From: a virus
Direction: 5' to 3' (one strand)
Length of the DNA stretch: 30,166 bases
IMG/VR virus record: IMGVR_UViG_3300026094_000022
Coordinates: 1 to 30,166 of that record
Both the position numbers and the translations under genes were made by a program. The notes beneath the pieces are model-generated. The model ran no database searches and had not been told where the DNA came from. It saw only the letters and a program-made list of their open reading frames with translations. Shown here piece by piece: positions 24,401 to 30,166 of this stretch. Positions within the stretch are counted from its first letter, which is position 1. Every line of letters starts with the position of its first letter.

Positions 24401-25806
24401 CAGTTGTTGATTAGTTGCTGGAAGTCTCCAGCTTCCATAGGGGGTAGAGTGCCTGGCAGTTGAGCCTTAGGATATCCTTTAGGAGTTCTAGGCTCTCCTA
24501 GAATGCCGGAAGTATCTAGGGGAGATTCAACTTTAGGAACTCTACGTGGACCTTCTGCATCCTCTTCGGCCTCAGTAAACTCAGCGCCGACCTCTATTTC
24601 TTTTCCTGAATCTAGCTTGACTTTTACTTTCCCTGTTTTTGAATTAACAGAAGTAATTGTTCCAGAACCACGCTGTCTATCCCCGCCAACTACAGTACGT
24701 GCGCCGGCAGACACAAACTTGCCTCCTGCGTCGCGAGGTTGGTTTGAGGCCTTCTGAGAACGCTCTTCTTCGGTATAGTTACCGTCTTGGTCTGTAACTG
24801 GCTCCCCTGCAGCAAGCATCACCATATCAATCATGTCAAAGTCTTCTTCGTTAAGACCAGCCTCCATAAGGAATGTTTCCTCAGGGTCAATCTCTTCTAG
24901 CAAGATTGGCTCAAATGGACGCTCTTGCAAATAGGCCGAAACAATCATGGCTGAGGAGGGGTCGATAATCACATGGGTTTTTTCAACAGTATCGTACGGC
25001 TCATCTAAGGCACGGTCGTAAAAATAAATATCACTATCTACGTGACCTAGGTCGTCCCAAGAGCAGTCATCCCAGACATATACGCGACCATCAATATCAA
25101 TCTTATATAGGCGGTCAATACCTGACCCATCCATGCGGACACGGGCCATAAACTCTGGACCTGCGTTCATATCTAAATCGTGAGCAACCTTAAAATCGTT
25201 TAGGTACGCGTCATACGTTTCGTCATTTGAGTAGTCCTCAAAAGCAGAAGCGGTCTTTGCTTCTTTCTTATCCTCGCGCTCCACAATGGCGGATGCCCAA
25301 CGCTGACCAGCGTCTCCACCCCAAAGTGCCCATGCGATTCTGCCCGCAGAGGGGAAACCGTCTTCTCCGTACTCGTAGCCTTTAGCCTTCTTGTCTACTT
25401 CGTGACGAGGAAAATATTTTGCAATGTGGCGAACTTTTTCAATTCCAATTTGTCCACCCTTGGCCAAACGACGAGCTGTGTTGTAACCGACTCTGGTTCC
25501 ACCTCGACCGTGCTCTTTACGCCACTTAAGACCTTTTTTAGCTTCCTTTTGGACACCGCCAGGAATAGTGTACATAGAACTTCCTGCAGCTGTGATTGAA
25601 GCTTCTACTGTAGATAGGGCCGCCGCGGCCAGCTCCTCGGTGATTGGCCCTACTGATGCATCTCTTTGGTCAGCTTTTGCGGCCATGGTAAGTAGCTCAT
25701 GCTGAGAAAAGTCTTCAACTAGATTGCTGGCAACGTTAACTGCTGCATACATCCCGTCTTTCTCGAATACAGCATGCTCGTTGTTTTTACCAATAAAATT
25801 AATCAT
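21475..25806 (-). CDS. Giant multidomain prohead (capsid maturation) protease
   Basis: At 1443 aa this is several times the size of a normal U35 prohead protease. In order: a helical module near 90-175 with WRKEHGRGG, FPRHEVDKKAKGYEYGEDG and GRIAWALWGGDAG; NQPRDAGGKF near 355 followed by an SH3-like strand set; a module near 585-665 with NAENLRRYWTRGIGGAKI and YMGPRAKGYCQLRHKEMTG; the protease domain near 720-865 with LLWQIKTGSGHDGSVVVGRI (His764) and GFLHGVSADLDQF (Ser812) as likely catalytic residues; a conserved companion domain near 930-1085 (IYGHIAAWHVSHIGLP); KRHIVKRARDLDREDMIPEEW near 1204; and a second NQPRDA near 1281. It should cleave the capsid scaffold part and possibly itself. 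It overlaps the gene before it by 8 bases. Confidence 0.88.
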   Translation of the reverse strand: MINFIGKNNEHAVFEKDGMYAAVNVASNLVEDFSQHELLTMAAKADQRDASVGPITEELAAAALSTVEASITAAGSSMYTIPGGVQKEAKKGLKWRKEHGRGGTRVGYNTARRLAKGGQIGIEKVRHIAKYFPRHEVDKKAKGYEYGEDGFPSAGRIAWALWGGDAGQRWASAIVEREDKKEAKTASAFEDYSNDETYDAYLNDFKVAHDLDMNAGPEFMARVRMDGSGIDRLYKIDIDGRVYVWDDCSWDDLGHVDSDIYFYDRALDEPYDTVEKTHVIIDPSSAMIVSAYLQERPFEPILLEEIDPEETFLMEAGLNEEDFDMIDMVMLAAGEPVTDQDGNYTEEERSQKASNQPRDAGGKFVSAGARTVVGGDRQRGSGTITSVNSKTGKVKVKLDSGKEIEVGAEFTEAEEDAEGPRRVPKVESPLDTSGILGEPRTPKGYPKAQLPGTLPPMEAGDFQQLINNWDAYVLDQRKKFKPAVTAAATQTPEETDIPAKYLALVSPDDLSAVMDLVAIVPETKESTAPVVYERKEGEWVRNDQIMADLKSATPPPVVELDEKEVLNDVLKQVDEKSVTASGVLLEYWKKNVTSIVAAGGLDRNRGNAENLRRYWTRGIGGAKIMWNTPGDWTRCVRYLSKYMGPRAKGYCQLRHKEMTGVYTGSKYNVGKKSLLSSAMFKSVEQLDSIILKQSELRARAEDAREKVALRASARREKEGAKFYIPLVIPEEADSGDGRRFKKGAIGVRDLPVPLLWQIKTGSGHDGSVVVGRIDYMEKTDKGIGNAYGVFDTGPYGREAERMVKHGFLHGVSADLDQFEAKEEKSENAEDSEMGKDKLIINKARVMAATIVAKPAFQECSISIQQSGYQEDDVTPKDGLYEESMDEFTNLEPLAASGYLAGEIPVTPPQGWFENPGLTKPTPLTVDPSGHIYGHIAAWHVSHIGLPRSTKPPRSRSKYAYFHTGVVHTDAGKDVPVGQLTLAGGHAPLSASAEDAAKHYDDTASAIADVHAGEDEFGIWVSGSLRPNVGESEVRALRASAPSGDWRPIGGALELVAVCQVNVPGFPVARAMVASGEVLALVAAGASFFAMMKSEAVTTLSTRADKLSQLAHSTPDLRERAAKAKKRLDSYSRSDIAEFKVAQMRNRISELSASEFKDYTEETREKYAEEGKALPDGSFPIADTEDLKDAIQAHGRAKDIDKAKRHIVKRARDLDREDMIPEEWGITASASSEFAEPDEEDNRQLRDAKKAADEEEELKKAEGRGGDFDPEEGREKYISGVNQPRDAKGKYRKVLARLKQDLGVSGAQKALEKAEEAYNLDFAGDYVRSAAAGSDLLVMLDRLDTKALNPEALGNVRATAAELGKAISNLPLPFGKDAEKIKYSDLPSGLKDLIEGMVNRVESKIGKEDAAIATDKLKTYMSGGDLFSQGEVQSEMSKLLRLLN

Positions 25807-26155
25807 TTACTGCAGGGCTCCTACCAAACTCATCATGCACAATCTTGGCATTTTCTATAAGGTGCTTTTCTGTTAACTTATTGTCTTTATAAAGGTCTAA
25901 AGTTTTTACATCTTTGTTGTCCCAGTCGACTTTATAGACCATATAGTTTTGCCACTTGGTGTATCCTCTGTCCTCTTCACCGTTGAGCGGTACCCAGTTT
26001 TCTGACTGAAAGTCCCACTCGTCAACACCTAAGGGAGAATACATCCATGCTGTTTCCACTCGCCTAGTTGTAGGATGAACATAGAAAAGCACGTCCACGC
26101 CAATATCAGTCTTATCAGAGATTGGTTCAGACTTCTTTAAAAACTTGTTGCCCAT
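25799..26155 (-). CDS. Unknown head-module protein (118 aa)
   Basis: Function not recognised. A TTG at 26158 and an ATG at 26155 are adjacent in frame; the ATG lies 8 bases from a GAAGG site, so I choose it. The protein is soluble, with strands in DVLFYVHPTTRRVETAWMY, a Trp-rich middle and a charged helical C-terminus ending in HDEFGRSPAVND. Its last 8 bases overlap the protease start (ATGATTAA). By position between the large upstream minor head protein and the protease it may be a head accessory protein. Confidence 0.65.
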   Translation of the reverse strand: MGNKFLKKSEPISDKTDIGVDVLFYVHPTTRRVETAWMYSPLGVDEWDFQSENWVPLNGEEDRGYTKWQNYMVYKVDWDNKDVKTLDLYKDNKLTEKHLIENAKIVHDEFGRSPAVND

Positions 26156-26181
26156 CAATTATACCTTCTCTTGTGCTTTGT

Positions 26182-26532
26182 CTAGTCTACCACTTCAGAG
26201 CCGTCTTCAAGAGAACGAGTACCTTTACCTAGGCCTAAAGAAGCCATAGTCGGGTGCTCGCCAGTAATCTTCATTTTCTCTGAAGGGAACATTACATTGA
26301 GCAAATACACTGTTGTACGCAAATCTGTCAACGTAGTTGGTAAGTAAGGCCCCTCGGGTGTGGCGGGAAAATTCTCACCGTATTCATTTACAAGGATGTC
26401 CACGAAGGCTTGGATAGTTTGCTCCTGAGCATTTGCTTCAAAGTCATCCTTATCAGCTAAAAGCCCTTCTTCGGGAGTCCACTCGAAAGAAAGCCCGTCT
26501 AAGTTAAAACTTACTGGTTCTGTATATTCCAC
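26182..26532 (-). CDS. Unknown acidic head-module protein (116 aa)
   Basis: Function not recognised. The GTG start at 26530-26532 overlaps the previous stop by one base (TAGTG), typical of coupled reinitiation. The protein is acidic, with a beta-like N-terminus (EYTEPVSFNLDGLSFEWTPEE), a helix near 32-50 (ANAQEQTIQAFVDILVNEY), and a second helix (TTVYLLNVMFPSE). No membrane or signal segment was seen. It shares its operon position with the 118-aa gene and may belong to the same head complex. Confidence 0.65.
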   Translation of the reverse strand: MEYTEPVSFNLDGLSFEWTPEEGLLADKDDFEANAQEQTIQAFVDILVNEYGENFPATPEGPYLPTTLTDLRTTVYLLNVMFPSEKMKITGEHPTMASLGLGKGTRSLEDGSEVVD

Positions 26533-29500
26533 TAATCACTCGACCTCTCCAGCCGTTCGGCTATTGTCTTGGTATCTCCCTCTTTTGTTTTAAAAGCAAG
26601 GAGCGTACCAAGCATATAATTTACCGCATCTTGGTCATATGAGTCAACTGGTCGTCCCACCTGGTGCGAAACGTCTATTGGATTACTAAATGCAGAGTCC
26701 TCATACCACTTGCCGTCTGCTGAGTTGTAGTAGCCAGTCTTCACGTTATCAGGCACCACCGTGTTTCGAGCATTAACATCTCTATAAATAACTGGCCTGC
26801 CATTAGGTCCTTTTGCGACCGCAAATAAGCCTTGACCGTTTATCGCCCTGTTGTTGTATGTACCAAATACTGATTCAAACAAGGTAGTGCCGAGTTCGGT
26901 TGCATTTTCGTCAGGATTGTTAGCAAGATTTGCATTCCTTCGTAAATATACTTTTGTACTGTACGGCACAGACACGTCTGAGACTAGTCCAACTTCTTTT
27001 TTAGAGTATCCGGGTAAAGTAGATAGCTCGAAAATTTCATTTCCATCTTCGTCAACTTTCTTACTTCGGTTATATACATATGCTCCCTCAGCGCTAACTA
27101 GGTCTGGGTTAGTTTTTTGAACAAAGTGCCACAGTTCATGCAGAGCGTTGTTGCCATGAGGGCCTGACCCTCCTTGCTCGGGGAAAAGGCTAGATTTATC
27201 ATTAGCTAACTGAAGACCATAACTACCATCAGTATAAACACCAAAGTAGCCTCTTCTATCATTTGATTTGCTGACACGAATTACTTTACCTTCGGATTCT
27301 AGGTCATCAATTAAGCCTTGAATTATAGGTCGTGGCATGAATTGAAGTGCATCGTTAATAGACTTTCTAAAAGTACTACTAGATGGCAGAGGCTCGTCTT
27401 GACCGAAACCGAAACTATCAAACTTATGTAGATATTTGTCTAATTTTAAAACATTAAACTCGACACCTTGCTCCTCCAGCTCCTCTTTAAGGGCTCGGCG
27501 GAAAAGATTAGAAACCTCTGCTCTTTTATCTAAGGCTCTCTGAGACGCGGCTCTTTGCTTTTTTCGAAGTTTCTCTGTATCGGAGCGGGAACGTCCGCTT
27601 CTAACTGAGGTCTCTACTTCCAACCTAGCTGATTCTTTTTTAGCATCCAAAACTTCAATTTCTTTTTCCAACTTTTTTACATTAGCCTGGAACTCTTCGT
27701 TATCATTAAAACGTTTTACAGCTTTATTGTATACATCCTCCCCGCCAGCTCTAAACTCTTCTACTTTGCTAAGAGCCGCATCAGTAGGACGGTAGACACC
27801 TTTTGTCTTGTCGCCTTTTACTGGAGCAACAGCCTCGCCGAACTCGCCTTTGCGAAGCTGCTCTGCAGCATCTGCTGTTGAGCGCCTCGGGATTAACTGC
27901 ACGCCTGGTACCAAGTTTGAAACACTGCTAGCCGCTCCCGTCTCCCCCGCAGGTGTTGCTTTAGGAGTCGGCATTTCTTGCTTAGTGGCTATTTTGTTTA
28001 GGAGATTCCGAGCCGTTTTCGCAACTTCCTGATACTCGTTTGCAGTCAGGTCGGGGTTGTCTACAGCATTAAATATTTTTTCATACTCCTCTGACATAGA
28101 TGTATCTTCATCTAAATCATCAGCACGTAGCTCACGTAGGCGGTCGGCAAGCCCTCTAAGTTTTAGTCTAGCGGCTTCAGACACAGGCTCATCATCTTTA
28201 AATGGAACTGTATCTCTAGGCTCTACTTCCTGCTTAATGTCTTCTTTATCGGGGGTCTCAAGCGCCTCTTGCTCTTCTTTCCTGTTCTGCTTAGCAAGGT
28301 CTGTCTGAAGTTCTTCCAATTCTTTTTCGGTACGACCTTCAAAGTCTTTCAGAATCTGGTTGTCTGTCTTTCTGTAGAAGACCTTTAGCTCAGGGTCATA
28401 TGCAACATCTGGTCGCTTCGATAGACGCCTCAGCGCAAGGTCCTCCTCGCGAATCCAGTGTGAGTACTCGTCAATTTCTGAATCCTGGTCATCAGACAAC
28501 TTCATGTTGTTCGTGTTGAGTCCCTCAGGCAATCTCTTACCCTTAAACTCTACCTCGGCGTAGTCAGAGAAGGTATACTTACCATCGTTGGGGTTCTCTA
28601 CAGCCTTAAGAGCCACGATGCGACCCCTAGATACTACACCTTCATTATTCTTCCACTCAACAACATCACCTACCGCTAGCTGCTTGTTGTCACGGTCAAC
28701 GTGGGTAACTATCGGCCTACTTTTATCAGTTCCTCGGCCGCTGTTCAGACGTGATTTAACGCTCGATAGGAAAGCGGATAGCTGCTCTTCATTAGCATTG
28801 GGGAACTTCTCACGCATGGAGCTTTCAAGGAAGTCATAAGCCTTATCTTTTTGCTCAGGTGTGTTAGGTAGGGTACCTACATAGCTAGCGAAAATACGCG
28901 CAGCTGCTTCTTGGTCACCATTGTCAAAGGCTGAATAGAAAGAAGGAACTTCTCCTCTACGCTGAGTCCAAAAGACTGTGTCATCTGTATTCAGCTGCTG
29001 GTTACGACCACTGAGCATAATCTTTGCGTGCTCTTCAGGGGTGCGCAGCTTCAAGTCCGTATCATTCTTTCCGGTTTCAGCAATGTTGTCGGCGTTGGCT
29101 TTGCGTAGTCTACTAATACCACCATAGGCACCACCGTATAGACGACGCTCTTTGTCTGGGTTCGATGCCAAATCAAAATCTTCGTCTGGACGCTCGATGT
29201 ATTTATTTAGAAGGTTCTCAATACCGCGACTCTGCTGAGCCTTGCCACCCACACCCACGAGAGATGCGAAGGAGTTACGAGGGCTGTAGTGGATGTATTG
29301 CTCTTTACGACCGTCAACATCAACATCAAAAACAAGCATCATCTTATTGTCGTCAGTTTCTTTGACTTTAATCTGAACGCTGACTTCTTGTCCCTCTGCG
29401 GGGCCAAACTCTTCTTTATAGGTCTTGCGGTGAACGACAATAGAGCCGTCCGAAGCGATTCCTGCTTCTGGGTAGTACTCCAAAAGCTTGGCTTTAATAT

Positions 29501-30166
29501 CTTCGGGGGTACCAGAGCCTTTGGCCTCTTGAATATCCTCAGGCCTAAATGGAGTTCTATTTACTTCAGAAACACCGTTGTCATACCGCTCTAGGTCTGT
29601 AGGTATTAGACCTGCGGGGGTAGGCTGGAAGCCTTCAGGAACGTTTGTATAGATGTCCTCGACGTCAGGAGTTGGGTCTGCAACGACTGTCTCTTCAGGC
29701 TCTTCTACATCTTCTATCTCTTCTTCGTAGTCGTCCTCGTCCTCGGTAGCTCTCCGCTCGAGCTCCAAGCGACGTCTTTCGTCTATCTTGCGGCGGGTCT
29801 CTTCTAGAGCTTCCCTAGCCTTTCTTAATTCGTCTATAGTATCGGTGAGGTCTCGGTCCTCAACGGGACGACTTCGAGGTTTTCTACGTTCTAGAGGGAG
29901 GGCGTCAGTGCCGTCCTTCTTAACCCTAGACAACCTAGCTGCCGTGGCTGCCGGGCTTACGTTACCGTCCTCAAGGTCGTCTTGGAAGTCATCATCTTTA
30001 GAGACAGCAGTTTGGATTTCCTCGAAATCAGCAGGGTCTCCTGTCTGCCTATACCTATCTATTGCCCTCTTGACTCTTCCATCTCTGTCGTAATTCTCGA
30101 AGAACTTCTCTAGCCTGTCTAAGTTGGCATCGTCTGAGTCTTTAATTCTGTTTGGGAAGTCTGCCT
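26532..30166 (-). CDS. Very large minor head protein with C-terminal zincin motif, 5' end beyond the window
   Basis: The frame is open from the right edge: 77 codons lie upstream of the first TTG at 29931-29933, so that TTG is internal and the real start is outside. At least 1210 residues are visible. The N-terminal part is charged and coiled-coil-like (ELRKAREALEETRRKIDERR) with a Glu-rich tract. An SH3-like strand domain (QLAVGDVVEWKNNEGVV, then RGRIVALK) follows near 28535-28680. Helical regions follow. The C-terminal 300 residues hold HELWH at 27126-27140, a zinc peptidase motif, with a possible third ligand in ENATELGTTLFESVF downstream. Its place before the protease and capsid fits a MuF-like or portal-linked minor head protein carrying an enzyme domain. 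No MuF motif is visible in the part present. Confidence 0.72.
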   Translation of the reverse strand, partial: ADFPNRIKDSDDANLDRLEKFFENYDRDGRVKRAIDRYRQTGDPADFEEIQTAVSKDDDFQDDLEDGNVSPAATAARLSRVKKDGTDALPLERRKPRSRPVEDRDLTDTIDELRKAREALEETRRKIDERRRLELERRATEDEDDYEEEIEDVEEPEETVVADPTPDVEDIYTNVPEGFQPTPAGLIPTDLERYDNGVSEVNRTPFRPEDIQEAKGSGTPEDIKAKLLEYYPEAGIASDGSIVVHRKTYKEEFGPAEGQEVSVQIKVKETDDNKMMLVFDVDVDGRKEQYIHYSPRNSFASLVGVGGKAQQSRGIENLLNKYIERPDEDFDLASNPDKERRLYGGAYGGISRLRKANADNIAETGKNDTDLKLRTPEEHAKIMLSGRNQQLNTDDTVFWTQRRGEVPSFYSAFDNGDQEAAARIFASYVGTLPNTPEQKDKAYDFLESSMREKFPNANEEQLSAFLSSVKSRLNSGRGTDKSRPIVTHVDRDNKQLAVGDVVEWKNNEGVVSRGRIVALKAVENPNDGKYTFSDYAEVEFKGKRLPEGLNTNNMKLSDDQDSEIDEYSHWIREEDLALRRLSKRPDVAYDPELKVFYRKTDNQILKDFEGRTEKELEELQTDLAKQNRKEEQEALETPDKEDIKQEVEPRDTVPFKDDEPVSEAARLKLRGLADRLRELRADDLDEDTSMSEEYEKIFNAVDNPDLTANEYQEVAKTARNLLNKIATKQEMPTPKATPAGETGAASSVSNLVPGVQLIPRRSTADAAEQLRKGEFGEAVAPVKGDKTKGVYRPTDAALSKVEEFRAGGEDVYNKAVKRFNDNEEFQANVKKLEKEIEVLDAKKESARLEVETSVRSGRSRSDTEKLRKKQRAASQRALDKRAEVSNLFRRALKEELEEQGVEFNVLKLDKYLHKFDSFGFGQDEPLPSSSTFRKSINDALQFMPRPIIQGLIDDLESEGKVIRVSKSNDRRGYFGVYTDGSYGLQLANDKSSLFPEQGGSGPHGNNALHELWHFVQKTNPDLVSAEGAYVYNRSKKVDEDGNEIFELSTLPGYSKKEVGLVSDVSVPYSTKVYLRRNANLANNPDENATELGTTLFESVFGTYNNRAINGQGLFAVAKGPNGRPVIYRDVNARNTVVPDNVKTGYYNSADGKWYEDSAFSNPIDVSHQVGRPVDSYDQDAVNYMLGTLLAFKTKEGDTKTIAERLERSSD

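Noticed and set aside
29931-29933. TTG as start of the large minor head gene
   Set aside because: The same frame continues without a stop for 77 codons to the right edge, so this TTG is internal.

Overview
The window is a compact block of a tailed bacteriophage genome with siphovirus-type tail genes. Every supported gene lies on the minus strand, so genes are read from high to low coordinates. Gaps between genes are mostly 0 to about 130 bases, several genes overlap by 1, 4, 8 or 11 bases, and no RNA genes, integrase, lysis genes or insertion sequences were seen. Several proteins have architectures I associate with actinobacteriophages: the prohead protease modules, the NQPRDA motif, the major tail protein, and the HARP-type helicase next to a Cas4-like exonuclease. 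Base composition is only moderate, roughly mid-40s percent GC by eye. This suggests a host among the lower-GC, perhaps aquatic, actinobacteria, but the host is an inference.

Head module (30166 to 18192). It opens with a very large protein that enters from the right edge; at least 1210 aa are visible and it carries an HELWH zincin motif near its C-terminus. Two small unknown genes follow. Next come a 1443-aa multidomain prohead protease and a major capsid protein with a long acidic scaffold-like N-terminus. The last head gene encodes a second, smaller capsid-like protein that may form the pentamers.

Connector and tail module (18166 to 5075). The major tail protein comes first, before the connector genes. 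It is followed by a head-tail adaptor with an extra C-terminal domain, a 68-aa low-complexity protein, a probable tail terminator, an HK97 gp10-like protein, two tail-assembly chaperone ORFs joined by a probable -1 frameshift, the tape measure protein, a Dit-like distal tail protein, a tail hub protein, and a fibre with two Fn3-like domains and a C-terminal self-cleaving S74 chaperone. Strong RNA hairpins follow the major capsid and major tail genes and probably help set transcript levels within one long operon.

Replication and recombination module (5064 to 1). Two unknown small genes are followed by a family A DNA polymerase with proofreading domain, a RuvC-like Holliday junction resolvase, a HARP/SNF2-type helicase, and the first 30 codons of a Cas4/RecB-like nuclease that runs off the left edge.

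The most striking whole-window signal is that I could not find the tetranucleotide GATC anywhere in 30 kb, although about a hundred copies would be expected. The other fifteen 4-base palindromes are all present. This points to strong selection by a GATC-specific restriction system in the host.
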